A DNA stretch of 64,000 bases. Source: Pegoplata infirma (taxonomy: Eukaryota > Arthropoda > Insecta > Diptera > Anthomyiidae). Below the pieces are notes generated by a model that had not been told where the DNA came from, did no database searches, and saw only the letters and a program-made list of their open reading frames with translations. Positions 33,318 through 44,559 of this stretch are shown one piece after another. A program made the translations under genes and the position numbers. The stretch's first letter is position 1. The number at the start of each line of letters is the position of its first letter. The stretch spans positions 20,792,642-20,856,641 of the forward strand of contig OY992537.1 of NCBI GenBank assembly GCA_963921195.1, in the 5' to 3' direction.

Positions 33318-33470
33318 AATGATTTGTCCACACTCATAAAAAAACAAATATTCATTAATGACAGTGTTAGGACATATCTATAAGATTTACCTAAAACTTG
33401 ACAGAAACTGAAGAAATTTCCTAAAGAAATCCCTATGTAAATTTCCTCATTGACACATTTTCCAACTGGG
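33318..33470 (-). mobile_element. CCCAGTTGG-ended element, partial copy 3
   Basis: Reversed, it starts CCCAGTTGGAAAATGTGTCA and follows the left ~150 bp of copies 1 and 2 through GAGTGTGGACAAAT. The rest is absent. Confidence 0.8.
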
Positions 33471-33605
33471 ATAGAGTGCTAATGCTGGAAAAAACAAAGA
33501 ATTATGATCACTGCTGATAATAACAAAATTAAATTTTTGTATAAAATTTATTTGAAAAACAAAAATTTTCCTTTTCTCTAGTGTTTCCAAAGAAAGTGTT
33601 TCTAG

Positions 33606-33765
33606 CCTCAGTGTAGCTCCTAGAGGGGCGCAATGCAAGGCCAACCCCTATTAATTCTACATCACAATAGTTTTTCTGAACAAACCTAACCCCTATCTCC
33701 ATTCCTTAAGGGAGCTCTCATACAAAATTGCACTTTTATCTTCAATCCTTAAGGCGATCCCAATA
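33606..33765 (+). repeat. Fragment of an FB-1 arm
   Basis: TAGAGGGGCGCAATGCAAGG, CCAACCCCTATTAATTCTAC and CCCCTATCTCCATTCCTTAA track FB-1 around 22590-22690 (TAGAGGGGTCCTTTATAAGA, CCGACCCCCATTAATTTTTA, CCCTATCTCCAATTTCTAAG). It shows that FB-1-type sequence exists in other, truncated copies. Confidence 0.7.
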
Positions 33766-33767
33766 AA

Positions 33768-34410
33768 TTTTTTTTATATCCTCCACCCTAGTGTCATTCC
33801 GTTTGTAAAACCTCGAAATTTTGATCTAGAACCCCATAAAGTATATATATATTCATGATCCTCGATTGGTTCTAAGACGATCTAGCCATGTCCGTCCGTC
33901 TGTCTGTTGAAAACACGCTAACTTTTGAAAGACTTTATGAAGGCTCCTGAAGTTTGGCATATATGTTAGGCATTTACCTGGTCAGGTTAGTATTGCAATC
34001 CAGTGAAATCGGTCCAATGGTTTAAAAGTTATAAACAAAATGGTATTAAATTTCAGCCAAATCGGTCCAGTTGTTCAAAAGTTATGAGCAAAACCGTGAA
34101 TTTCAGATGAGTATCACATTAAATTCCCGTGTTGAAAAACCCGAGCTTTAAAAAAAAACAAGCTTTGAAAACATTGGTAAGCCACAAAATTACTTAACAA
34201 AGTATTTTTGTCACACACAAATATTTTTACACTAAAAAAAATTTACACTCGAAAAAAAGTTTACACTCAAAAAAAAACACTAATTTTCCTTGTTTTACAG
34301 AAATGACAAAAAAAGTTTTTTACTGAAAATAAAACATTTCTACTCAAAATTATTAATTTTTTCACGTTATAGATTCGGCTAAGTTGAATTTAACTTTTCT
34401 ACTTGTTTTT
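33768..34410 (+). mobile_element. mini-me subfamily A copy with a shortened core
   Basis: The dyad between ACCCTAGTG and TCATTCCGTTTG is collapsed and the GTCY tract is only GTCCGTCCGTCTGTCTG (33890-33907). The second half is condensed, and the tail GATTCGGCTAAGTTGAATTT AACTTTTCTACTTGT is intact. Confidence 0.88.
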
Positions 34411-34539
34411 GTTTCATTTTTAATGAAATTTTTCTCCAAAATGGCAAAAAAAAATGCCAACAATTTTTTGTATCCGGGACTTAAAACTTTTTGGGACTTA
34501 TATCATTTTTAATGTTTAATATCTCAAAAACGGTGTATA

Positions 34540-35236
34540 CTACACCATTTACAGATGTAATTCGAAAACGATCAATTGTAATTCGAAGATTCTATTTGTA
34601 ATTCGAAGATTCCATTTGTAATTCAAAGATTCCATTTGTAATTCAAAGATTCCATTTGTAATTCGAATACTCCAATTGTAATTCGAAGATTCCATTTGTA
34701 ATTCGAAGATTCCAATTGTAATTCGAAAAAGATCAATTGTAATTCGAAAAAGATCAATTGTAATTCTAAAAAGATCAATTGTAGTTCGAAAAAGATCAAT
34801 TGTAATTCGAAAAAGATCAATTGTAATTCGTAAAATATCAATTGTAATTCGAAGATTCCAATTGTAATTCGATAAATATCAATGGAAATACAGTTGATAT
34901 TTTTCGAATTGCAATTGGAATCTTCGAATTACAATTGATCTATTACGAATTACAATTGCTCTTTTACGAATTACAATTGATCTTTTTCGAATTACAATTG
35001 ATCTTTTTCGAATTACAATTGATCTTTTTCGAATTACAATTGATCTTTTTCGAATTACAATTGGAATCTTCGAATTACAAATGGAATCTTCGAATTACAA
35101 TTGGAGTATTCGAATTACAAATGGAATCTTCGAATTACAAATAGAATTTTCGAATTACAAATGGAATCTTCGAATTACAGATAGAATCTTCGAATTACAA
35201 TTGATCTTTTTCGAATTACATCTGTAAATGGTGTAG
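34540..35236. repeat. Palindromic 21-bp minisatellite element
   Basis: The left half (to about 34880) is units of CAATTGTAATTCGAAAAAGAT or the variant TTTGTAATTCGAAGATTCCA. The right half is the same units in reverse (ATCTTTTTCGAATTACAATT). Ends CTACACCATTTACAGATGTA and (reversed) CTACACCATTTACAGATGTA are perfect inverted repeats. Tandem units built into inverted arms are the classical design of Drosophila FB elements. No target duplication is visible. The 70-residue frames across it are artefacts. Confidence 0.88.
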
Positions 35237-35411
35237 AAAAGTTTTGACAGCAGTTTTGGGATCAGGAGGTCAAAATCTAATAATTTTAAATTTTAAACGG
35301 GTGATTTTTTTTATTTTTTGCCATTTAAAAGCGAATTTTGCAAAAATATCTCCATTGAAGATTTTGGTTTTTGTTGTCGTAATCATTAAGATGTTTAGTA
35401 TTTTGTGTTTG

Positions 35412-35450
35412 TGCCACGGTTTTCCAACATTGGATAAAACCGTGGGCACA
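35412..35450. other. Short perfect-looking hairpin
   Basis: GTGCCACGGTTTT and AAAACCGTGGGCAC pair over 13 bp with a single bulged base around a 12-nt loop. It lies just outside the TA-flanked TIR element that starts at 35460. No T-run follows, and a role is unknown. Confidence 0.6.
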
Positions 35451-35576
35451 AGCATAATAGGGTGGAGCAATTTTTGGAGCAAAAGAAAACAGAAAGAAAA
35501 TAAAAAAATTTTCAGACCAAAAAAATGTTTACCATTGAATCACTTCTCGAGTAATATTCGAATTAAAGAAGGACAC

Positions 35577-35632
35577 TTATTGAATTTTACTCACGTGATT
35601 GTGAGTGGAGAAAAAATTGCGTGAGTAAGTGA
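35577..35632 (-). repeat. CTCAC-rich element fragment
   Basis: Reversed, it matches 37690-37735: CACTCACGCAATTTATGT-like followed by CACAATCACGTGAGTAAAAT. Abuts the mini-me C tail. Confidence 0.6.
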
Positions 35633-36216
35633 TACACTCCACAATTTCAAAAAGATTATTGCAAAAACACTTTTTTTAAAAGAAAATTACTTTTGATAAA
35701 AAAAAAATTTTGAAAAAAAAAAAAATTTTTGGTAAAAAAAAATCCGCGATTTTTTTCTTTTTTTGTCAAAAAATATGTTCGTACTTGTTTAAATACCATT
35801 TGGTGTTCAATTATGTTCACATATGTCAACCAGCAGCCGAATTAAAGCATTTTGTATTTTTAGGTTATGTTGAATGTACTAAAATTTTTGAGGTGTCCTT
35901 GCATTTTCGTTCATAACTTTTGGATTTTTTCATAACTTTTGAACCACTGAACCGATATCGCTCAAATGCAATACCAAACTTCTCGGGAGAACTTCCAATG
36001 AATGTGTTAAGTGTCAGTCATATCCGTGTAGTTTTATCGTCGTGATCACCATTTCCACAGACAGACGGACTGACGGACATCGCTAGAATGTCTTAAAATC
36101 GATCGGGGATCATGAATATACTTTAAGGGGTCTCAGACCGACATTTCGATGAGTTACAAACGGAATGACAAACTTATATATACCCTCTATCACTAATTGT
36201 AAATAGAGGGTATAAA
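35630..36216 (-). mobile_element. mini-me subfamily C, minus copy
   Basis: Shares TTTAAATACCATTTGGTGTT, TTCTCGGGAGAACTTCCAAT, ACAGACAGACGGACTGACGG (36058-36077) and the core GAGTTACAAACGGAATGACA / TATACCCTCTATCACTAA with the other C copies. TCATAACTTTTG is duplicated at 35910 and 35930. Confidence 0.88.
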
Positions 36217-36225
36217 AAAGAATGA

Positions 36226-36459
36226 AAAACTTCGACGAACTTTAAATTTTTCTGAAAATTTTGAAAGTTTGTTGAAATCTTAGTTTTTGAAATTTTTTTT
36301 GTACAAATAAGAGTTTTGTGAGTGTGAGTTGTATAAAATTTACTCACGTAATTCTGAGTAAAAAAAATATGCTCCTGAGTGAGTGTGCGTAATTTACAAA
36401 TTCTTGTCGTGAGCGTGAGTGAGTGTGAGTCAAAAATCACTCACCCGGCCATCTCTAGT
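36226..36459 (-). mobile_element. CTCAC-rich element with a hAT-like end
   Basis: Reversed it starts TAGAGATGGCCGGGTGAGTG, then many CACTCAC/CTCACGC phrases and AACTCACACTCACAAAACTC. The TAGAGATGG type terminus is common among insect hAT elements, but the other end and an 8-bp duplication are not visible. The non-terminal half matches 37317-37500 in the opposite orientation. Confidence 0.6.
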
Positions 36460-36767
36460 TCGAATATTAACTAATCTGTTTAGCTAAAAAAAATAAAAAA
36501 AAAAATTGTTTTTTCACTTTGTTCGGAGCTTTCCAATATTTTTTTGTGTTAATATTGTTCCCAAAGAGCAACTTTTCTGACCCCGACGATTTGAAAATCC
36601 GAAAAAAGGGAAAGTTGCTCCACTCTATTGTGCACTAGAGTGGAGTAAATTTTGCACTATGGTGGAGAAAATATTGGACTTGTAGGGAAATGTCTTTGGA
36701 TTCCTTTTTCGACTTGAATATCGGAAAGTTACAAACAAAGTAACAAGCATTTTTTTTGGGTTTTTTA

Positions 36768-37316
36768 TACCCTCCACTTAGTGATAGAGGGTATATATAA
36801 GTTTGTCATTCCGTTTGTAACTAATCGAAATATCGATCTGGGACCCCATAAAGTATTTATATTCATGATGCCCGATCGATTTTAAGACATTCCAGCGATG
36901 TCCGTCTGTCCGTCTGTCTGTCTGTGGAAAATGCTGTCACGAACAAAATATTGCACAGAGATGACTGAAACTTAACATATTTATTGGAAGTTCTCCCGAG
37001 AAGTTTGGTATTGCATTTGAGCGATATCGGTTCAAAAATTTCAAAAATACAAAATGTTTTAATACGGCTTCTGGTTGACATATGTGAACATAATTAAACA
37101 TCAAATGGTATTTAAACAAGTACGAATATATTTTTTGAAAAAATAGAAAAAAATCGCCAATTTTTTTTTTAACAAAATTTTGTTTTTCGCGGAAATTTTT
37201 TTTCAAAAAAATTTTTTTTTTTTTCAAAGGTAATTTCCTTTTAAAAATAATCTTTTTGAAATTATAGAGGGTATCACTACATTCGGCAAGGCCGAATTTA
37301 ACTTTTTTACTTGTTT
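36768..37316 (+). mobile_element. mini-me subfamily C, short intact copy
   Basis: Core CCCTCCACTTAGTGATAGAG, GTTTGTAACTAATCGAAATA, GATTTTAAGACATTCCAGCG, then GTCCGTCTGTCCGTCTGTCT (36900-36926), GTGGAAAATGCTGTCACGAA and the tail CATTCGGCAAGGCCGAATTT. It is the sister of the giant-array element at 47107-61935 and shows what that element looked like before expansion: about six or seven GTCY units. Part of the GTTCAAAAGTTATGAACG block is deleted. Confidence 0.9.
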
Positions 37317-37796
37317 CTACTCACACTAACTCACAATCACGTGAGTAAATTTAATACAACTCACGTGCACTCACGCAAGATTTACTAACACTCATGTTGA
37401 CTCACACTCACAAAACTCTTAATTTCACAAAAAAAAATTCAAAAACCAAATTGCAAAAATCTTTCAAAATTTTTACTAAAATTTAAAGTTAAGCGAAATT
37501 TTACATTTTTTTTTTTTTTTTGCTTTTTTTGGAACGAAATCTAAAGTTAAGCCAAATTTTTAAATTTTTTTGTTGATTTTTTTGGTATGAAAGGAAATAT
37601 TAAGAGAATATAAATCACGCAAACTCACGCAAAAAAATCGACTCACGCACACTCACTCATGCAAAAATCTTACTCACGCACACTCACTCACGCAATTTAT
37701 GTCTCACAATCACGTGAGTAAAATTGAATTCAGTCACACTCACGTGTTATCACGCGTGAATCACGTGAATAACGCTCTAATCTGCTCATGTGCCCA
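37317..37796 (+). mobile_element. CTCAC-rich element, plus copy
   Basis: Phrases such as CACTCACGCACACTCACTCA and AATCACGTGAGTAAA fill both ends around an A+T-rich centre. It ends GTGCCCATCTCTA, the complement of a TAGAGATGGGC terminus. The start abuts a mini-me tail, so the left end is lost. Confidence 0.6.
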
Positions 37797-39179
37797 TCTC
37801 TACATTGTACGTAAGAATATCTCGTTCCGGAATATTCGAAATTTTTCGATGTATTGTGTTATTGTATAATTGTGTGTATAAAATTTGTATTAAAAACTTC
37901 AGCCAAATAAGTGCCACCTTTACGAGCATGTGTTTCCTGTTGTTATCTTTTTTTTCGTTCATTCTTTAGGTGTATTTGTGTATATATTATATATGTAGGA
38001 ATCTCTTTTACTTCTTAAATATCAAACAGCTCATTGTGCAGTTGTGCGGAAATTTAAAGACGTGAGAAGAAATATTCATTTGACATCCAGTAACAGCATC
38101 AATATCCACATCTAAACACAACATTCACCTAGAAGAAAATTAGAAAATTTGTTTGCAACATGAATTCCAAAAAAAATAAAAATAAATGCAAATAACAAGA
38201 ATAAAATAATTAAATAAGATAAGATCAAAAACAAAAAAATCATGAATTTTGTTATAAACAAAACTCCAGCATACATATAAATTATCAAAGCAAAGTTGAA
38301 TGTGTGTGTATTAAGAATTAAAATTTATTTGCTTTAAATAAAAATGTTCTCCCCAGTTTTCTTAGCAACTTTAAAAAAAATAAAAGTGTGTTTGTGATTT
38401 CCTAACAAATGAACCTTTAATTTGTAACAATTGTCCCCCTCTATGGCTTTGTCAACAAAAAAAAAAACAAACATAAAAACAAAATTCTCAGAAAAAAAGT
38501 AGATTGTGCAGTTAACAAATCACCAACATTTATTAACTCCTGCAATTTAGCATGGCTTCTTTTGGTAGCACCAAACTGTATTTACTTGCATCATTACTTC
38601 TACCATCATCACCACTACAGCTGCTACCCCACTACCACAAGTACAAACTATTATACACTGCTTGAGGTCAATTTTCTCCATGGTTACTGGTTACTTTGTG
38701 TAGGTAGCTGGGAGTGAATCTTGTGATGTCATTCGTTATATTACAAACGTGTTGGTTGAAAACTCCATTTGTTTTTTTGCTTCTTCCTATTTTTTGTTTG
38801 TTTTCGGTTGCTGTTATCAACTGTTTGTGACAACTACCCACATTTATTGTCTCCATAGCAAATTATTTTTCTTTTAGCTCTTTAAACAGTAGTAAAAGAA
38901 AATATAATTCAAAAGAAATCTTGTGTTGATGTCTTCACTTTTGTATAAAAAAAAAACACACATAAAGGAAATAATTTCTTACAAATGACAGTAACTTTAT
39001 TGACCATTTGAGATTTGTATATGGGAAAGATTAACAATCACAAAAATAAAAACCAAAAGAAAAAAAAAACATGAAGTCATAAAATTCTTCTAGCTAAATG
39101 AAGAACATAATCTAAGATTTAAGGAATAATTGACATAAAATATTAAATCTGCTATATTAATAATCTATACCAAAAATGT
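37797..39179. other. Apparently unique non-coding DNA
   Basis: Complex sequence without matches to the families here. It includes TG-rich and CCATCATCACCACTACAGCT-like stretches near 38600. No ORF with protein-like character. Possibly native intron or intergenic sequence. Confidence 0.5.
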
Positions 39180-39474
39180 GTCAGGTTCGGAAAAAATTCC
39201 TTTACGAATAATGTCTCTGAAACCAAAAATTTGTCTGTACACAAAAATTACTCAGAATCTAAGAAATTTCTTTACGCATGTTTCAGAACCTGAGAATTTT
39301 CCAATACGAAAATTTGTTTTGTAGGAGAAAGAATTTTTCAATTGAAAATTGTAAGGAATTAGGTCGTAGAAATTTTATATTTGAATTTAATTATACGAAA
39401 AATATCTAAGGGCTGGTAACTTATCAAAAGCTAATCAATGATTAACACTAATCATTGATCAATTTCATATAAAA

Positions 39475-41428
39475 CTAGCTGACCCGGTCCGCGTTGCTAG
39501 CCCTGAGAAAACATCGATTTTGTTTTATATTTCATCTGGATATTAATAACAGTGTCGGGAAAAACTAAAGCATGGAACCGGGTCCAGAAGTAGTCTTTAG
39601 TTCCACCTTCAGTTAGGACTATCTATAGAGAAATCTATAGAGAAACAGACAGACGTTACGTTAATTATAGTACAAAGGGCGTTTCATTTTACGCATTCTT
39701 ATAGAATCGTGGCTTTTAATATAGCTAAATGTTCATGTTGCGTCCTCGGTAAGTACTATCTATGCTGCAAATTTAAATTAAATTGGTTTAGCCGTTTTTG
39801 TATGATTGCGGAAGAGGAAGAAATAAACTTGTATTAAATAAAAAAAAGGGAGTGGCATTTGTTACCCCTTTGCCGAATTGCGTACTATCAGTAGTAAAAG
39901 ATAAAATAACGATGAGTATAGCATAAAGCGGCGGGAAACTTACGCCGGTTTGTCGAATCGTGTTCTTATGTGTCCTATAGTTCCACCCTCTTTTAGCACT
40001 ATATGTGCAGAAAATTTAGTAAGGATAGGCTTAGTCGTTTTTGCTTGATTGCGGAAGTGGCCGGAATATATTTTGTGCCTGACCAACGCTCATGGGATGT
40101 CCCCTATAAATGAAATTCATTGTGTTTTCGCACCTTTTTACAATTATAAACTTATATGGCCTTCATATGCAATTGATTAGCACTATCTTGATTAAAAACG
40201 CCAAGAAAATCGGTTCTACTACTTTTGCGTAATTGCGAAAAATGTAATAAAGTAAAAAGAGGCATGGCATTTTAGGCACCTTTTTCCAATCGTTGTGTAA
40301 CATGTCCTATAGTTCCGCGCTCCGTTGGTACTATCAGTGCTAAAAATTTAATTTGTCCGATAATGCTTTAATTTGGCACATAGTTAGTAATTGTTTAGTA
40401 CTATCTTTGGTTAAAATTTCATCAAAATCGGTTTATCAATTTTTTGTATACAGATGTCAATAATGGTGCAATGTAAAAATTCGATTTTGCCACGCACCTC
40501 CGTCCACAGACAGAGAATCAAAAATCTGACGCGTCCATAAGGAACTACATATAGCCGTTTTTGCATTATTGAGGATGCAGTTTTTGTATTCAATAAAAAG
40601 TGGCATGGCATTTTACGCTCCTTTGTCCGACAACGCTCAAACTTGGCACATAGTGAGTTCTCAGTTAGCACTATCTTTGATTTAAATTTCATCAAAATCG
40701 GCCAATCCGTTTTTATATATAGATGTCATTAGTGGTGGAATGCAAAAATTGGATTTTGCCACGCCCCTCCGCCCACAGACGGCAAATCAAAAATGCGACT
40801 TGAGAGTGTTACTCGCCAGGCTATTCTGAATATTCTCTGAAAATTTCATCAAGATCGGTCCAGCCGTTTTCGAGTCCATACGGAACATACATACATACCC
40901 ACATACATACACACATCCAAATACAGTCGAACCCAGTTATAACGAACTCCGAGGGACCAGTGAAAATAGTTCGTTATAAGCGAAGTTCGCTATAAGCGGG
41001 GTATATTTTTTTATTAACCCAGTTTTTTTCCAAATAAATAGATCCAATTTTGTTTTATTTGATGTTTTTTCCGTAAATAAACCACTTATTGAGAAGAAAT
41101 CATTAAAAATATTAATGCATTTTATCAAAATTATAATATAAACCAAAAAATTCCAACCTTTTGTTAGTTTGATAAACATTATTGCCACTCATTTAAAAAT
41201 ATTTATGGAAGTTCGTTATAAAAAGGTAAATACACATGAAATTGTGTTCGTGGGACCATAATAAGCAGTTCGTTTTAACCGAGGATTCGTTATAACCGAG
41301 TTCGTTATAAAAGAAGTATTTTGTGTGAAAATTGATGCCAAAACGTCGGGACTTTAGAATTAGTTCGTTATAACCGAGAATTCGTTATAACCGAGTTCGT
41401 TATAACCGAGTTTGACTGTAGATAGATT
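39475..41428 (+). mobile_element. CTAGCTGACCCGG-type dispersed element
   Basis: Starts CTAGCTGACCCGGTCCGCGT. Its body is several degenerate repeats of AAATCGGTTTAGCCGTTTTT, GTGGCATGGCATTTTACGCT and TTGCCACGCCCCTCCGCCCA. It closes with GATCGGTCCAGCCGTTTTCG and an ACATACATACAC microsatellite, then TAGATAGATT. Such head and tail phrases recur in many arthropod genomes; I do not assign a class. Non-coding here. Confidence 0.65.
40924..41418. mobile_element. pogo/Tigger-like MITE, 495 bp
   Basis: Ends CAGTCGAACCCAGTTATAAC and (reversed) CAGTCAAACTCGGTTATAAC, with TA target duplications at 40922-40923 and 41419-41420. Subterminal GTTCGTTATAACCGAG repeats occur on both sides. pogo-group elements have CAGT... 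ends and TA duplications. No transposase ORF. Confidence 0.88.
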
Positions 41429-41654
41429 GACGTTTGGAAACAATAATTAGCACTAATCATTGATTATATTGTGATAAGTTACCAGTTAAGAAATTAAGAA
41501 ATCTTTCTATACACTCAAAAAATTATGTCAATAACTGTTTGTAGTTTATTTAAAAAGTTTTACGTTTTTTCGTTTTTAAAAGAAAAACCGTTTGTTAAAT
41601 GTACAATTTTATTAAATGACTATTTCTGTTCTTTGTTTCAAAAATAACAACATA

Positions 41655-42349
41655 AACAAGGAAGAGTGTTAAATTAGGCTGTGCCGAATCTTTTATACCC
41701 TCCAACATGCAAATAAATAAAAAAAATTACAGGAGCGATTTTTATAGGGGTGGGTCTGTAGTGGTAATTAAGGGGGCATATTTCTTCTCGGATATGTGTT
41801 TAAAAATGCATTCTTAAACTTTTTGCTCTAAAGAAATACAAGTTTATCATTATTTAAAAAAAATAATAATTTATTCCACGCCCATAAAGAGGGGGGGCGG
41901 ACCGAAAAACGATATCTTCTAATTCTGTGGGTCCAAATGCAGGACTTTGAACTTCTTGTAGCATAAAAATGTTGGATTTGTTAAACAAAAACTCAAAAAA
42001 TCATATAAAAATATGGTATTTTTCAGAGGTTGGTTTAGTTCTTCAAGGGGGAACTTTTTTCCCCCTGGTCCGATTTTGCTCATTTAAGAACTTAACCTGC
42101 CTAGGAACATAAGACATATTCTTGCCAAATATCGGGAGTCTAGCTCTTTTATTGGACTGCATCGTGTTAACTACAGACGGACAGGCGGACAGACGGTCGG
42201 ACGGCAGGACGGACATCGCTAGAATATCTTAGAATCGATCACTGATGATAAATGTATATTTTATGGGGTCCTAGACCGATATTTTAATGCGTTACACACG
42301 GAATGACAAAGTGAGTATACCCCCATACTATAGTTGGAGAGTATAAAAA
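41655..42349 (+). mobile_element. mini-me subfamily B, full-length copy
   Basis: Head ACAAGGAAGAGTGTTAAATT, hairpin-like GGCTGTGCCGAATC, CACGCCCATAAAGAGGGGGG, TTCTTCAAGGGGGAACTTTT, ATTGGACTGCATCGTGT, a GACGGACAGGCGGACAGACG tract with GGTCGGACGG variants (42176-42218), and core TTATGGGGTCCTAGACCGAT ... AGTTGGAGAGTATAAAAA. Confidence 0.88.
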
Positions 42350-42364
42350 CACGTTTGTATCAAG

Positions 42365-42432
42365 TGACTTTGGCACGATGGGTAGAGTGTCTGGCAAGAA
42401 TGTAGTTGATTGCGGGATTGATTCCCCAAAAA
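42365..42432 (+). repeat. tRNA-like remnant
   Basis: TTGGCACGATGGGTAGAGTG has an A-box-like GGGTAGAGTG and, about 35 nt on, GCGGGATTGATTCCCC resembles a T arm with a B-box-like GATTGATTC. Not a functional tRNA; possibly a SINE head. Confidence 0.4.
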
Positions 42433-42902
42433 TGTTATTAAAATTCTTTTTAAATAAAATTCAATAAAAAAATTTTAAAAATGACCTACGAAAACAATAA
42501 TTTTTAATGTTTTCGTGAGTAATTTGTTTTGAATTTATTGGTAAAATATAAATTTTTAATGGTTATTTTTTTCGAATTTGTTGGTAAAAAAAAGTAAAGT
42601 TCTTTTTTAATGTTCGATATTATTTATTTTAGACAATTTTATTAACAGTAAAAAAAATGTTGATGTTTGTTAAAACAAATGAATAATTACTGGGATGGTT
42701 TTCAAATGTTTTATCACTTGTTTTAAATATGTTTTTCATTTGTTTTTGCCTACAAAATATTTTGGATGTATAGAAAAAATAATAGAATTTGGTAAGTTTT
42801 CTACACAGAAACAGTCTCAGAAAATTTTTCTTTAAGATTAATGTCTCAGAATCGAAAAAAATTCTGATAACTTGAGAATTTCTCAAAAGGAAAAAGTGGT
42901 GT
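42433..42902. other. A+T-rich DNA and decayed 35-bp minisatellite
   Basis: From about 42780 degraded CAGTCTCAGAAAATTTTTC and GTCTCAGAATCGAAAAAAAT units appear. Nothing coding. Confidence 0.5.
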
Positions 42903-42904
42903 GT

Positions 42905-43012
42905 TATTTTAAAAGTGACGCAGGCTGCCAATTCAGTTTGACTATATAAGCCAACTACTAAAAACGAAATAAGAATTAGTGTTTTCGTTTTCTTAAAACC
43001 AAAGAAAAACGT
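42905..43012 (+). repeat. Dispersed repeat E, copy 3
   Basis: CAGTTTGACTATATAAGCCA and GTTTTCTTAAAACCAAAG match copy 2 at 8630-8700. Confidence 0.65.
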
Positions 43013-43104
43013 TTAGAAGAAGGTGGGGTCTAAAAACTTATATTATCCACCAAATATGTCCTACTTTAGTGGCCACTTTAGTGGTGGTGCATGGTGGACA
43101 TGTG

Positions 43105-43215
43105 GCTTACTTACTGAATACCCAAATTATTAAAAATAAATCACTTGCATCGTTGCGTATGATTTTTATTTAAATGCAATTTCAAAATTAAGTGTAGGCC
43201 CTGTATAGTTTTCAA
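43105..43215 (+). repeat. Dispersed repeat G, copy 2
   Basis: CCAAATTATTAAAAATAAAT, CATCGTTGCGTATGATTTTT and CAAAATTAAGTGTAGGCCCT. Inverted match at 63205-63310. The centre CGTTGCGTATGATT is the best conserved part. Confidence 0.65.
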
Positions 43216-43871
43216 GCAATTTTAATTATAATTATAATGAAAGTTCACCAACTTTAAATGCGTTTCAAAAAAAATCTAGCGCTGAACTAAAATAAGGGCT
43301 TAAGGCTTTTGTTATGGAATATATCAACTTTCATTTGGTTTCATTCCATTCCGATTTTCGTTGTTGCACTGTGTATATATATATCTCTGCAACTTACATA
43401 AGGCACAACAACTGGCGTGTGTCGGTATCACTAGTGCTATTAGATCGATACCCCAGGCCGGTCTGGAGGTGATAATAAACATTCAGCCCGTGGATGTCAA
43501 CGTCAAGAGCACATAAAAGTTTTCATTTCATTATTCAAAAATTTTTATTATAAAATTTAAAAATTTGGACAAAAAACGTCAAACTTTTCAAAATGGGATA
43601 GTTTTTTTCTAAAAATAGTGATTCAGGATCAGAAAATTTTTATTCAAACCAAATGTTAAAGAATCATAAAATTTGTTTCTAAAAAAAAAATCACAACAGT
43701 TGTACTTTTTGTTAATGCCTAAAAAGTTTATGGAATTATTCTATTTTAAAATTTCTCAGAATCTGTCAATACTTCTATAGAAAAAACATTTGAGTCCCTA
43801 TTACTAAAGTTCTTTTTTGCCAAATGGTTGTTGGTTTCATGCAAGATACAAATTCGTTAAATCTACATCTC
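43216..43871. other. Mixed non-coding DNA
   Basis: 43385-43510 is a G+C-richer island (ACTGGCGTGTGTCGGTATCA, GATCGATACCCCAGGCCGGT) that I cannot classify. 43570-43780 has decayed 35-bp minisatellite units. No gene. Confidence 0.45.
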
Positions 43872-44559
43872 TTAAGGTACCTACAGACGACGCAATATTA
43901 TGTACAATATTCAATAATATTGATGGTGTGTGGGTTAGATTGACGATTGTGCAATGGTCAATCTTACCTACACACGATCAATATAATTGCATATTGTACA
44001 TAATATTGCGTCGTCTGTAGGTACTAGGGATGCCAAACGGGAAATCCCGAATCCCGAAATCCCGGGATTTTTCGGGATTGACAAATCCCGAATCCCGGGA
44101 TTAATTTTTTTCAATCCCGGGATTTTTCGGGATTTTCCGGGATTGACAAATCCCGATAAATCCCGGGATTTCGGGATTTTTTTGTCAAATTTTGTAATGA
44201 AAATTTACTATTTCTTCAGTATTTGTTTTTCGATTTAGACAAAATTTATATCGTTTGAAAGGTCTTTGAGATACCTTTCAGCTGAGGCATGTTGGGCTGG
44301 AATTCTCTTGCTCTTTCGGAGGCAAATCACATTTTAAGTGCGTATTACTCAATATATAGTTTTTATGAAACAGTTAAATTTTGCCGAGAGTTATTCAATA
44401 ACGGAGCTTTTAGTATTTCAGCTGTAAAGTTTCTATTGAATAGTTTTGGTTCTTAATTGAGCGTTATAAGTTAGGAAATTGAATATATCTCTCGGATCCA
44501 AATTTTGTTAGAAACAGCGAAAAAAAATTAACAGAGGTGTATTTTGCGACGGTGTCGGC

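Larger units (their letters stand above)
35460..36625. mobile_element. Candidate TA-flanked TIR element GGGTGGAGCAA, carrying other repeats
   Basis: Left end GGGTGGAGCAATTTTTGG; reversed right end GAGTGGAGCAACTTTCCC. TA lies at 35458-35459 and 36626-36627. It encloses CTCAC-rich fragments and a mini-me C minus copy, so most of its length is secondary insertion. Only ~11 bp of inverted repeat is clear, hence moderate confidence. Confidence 0.55.
39413..41485. mobile_element. Small TIR MITE (outer shell of a nest)
   Basis: Left CTGGTAACTTATCAAAAGCT and reversed right CTGGTAACTTATCACAATAT, both continuing to AATCAATGATTA. The MITE itself is about 110 bp, split by ~1.95 kb of inserted elements. 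Confidence 0.75.

Noticed and set aside
34623..35144. Frames of repeated IFFELQL residues
   Set aside because: Direct translation of the 21-bp minisatellite (seven codons per unit), present on both strands because the array is palindromic.
34540..35236. CRISPR-like array
   Set aside because: Units are contiguous 21-mers without unique spacers, orientation flips midway, and the genome context is eukaryotic.
35244..35624. 126-codon frame
   Set aside because: It starts in spacer DNA, runs through a transposon tip and a CTCAC fragment, and looks like no protein family; chance frame in repeat DNA.
40924..41418. Autonomous pogo transposon
   Set aside because: At 495 bp with no ORF it can only be a MITE.
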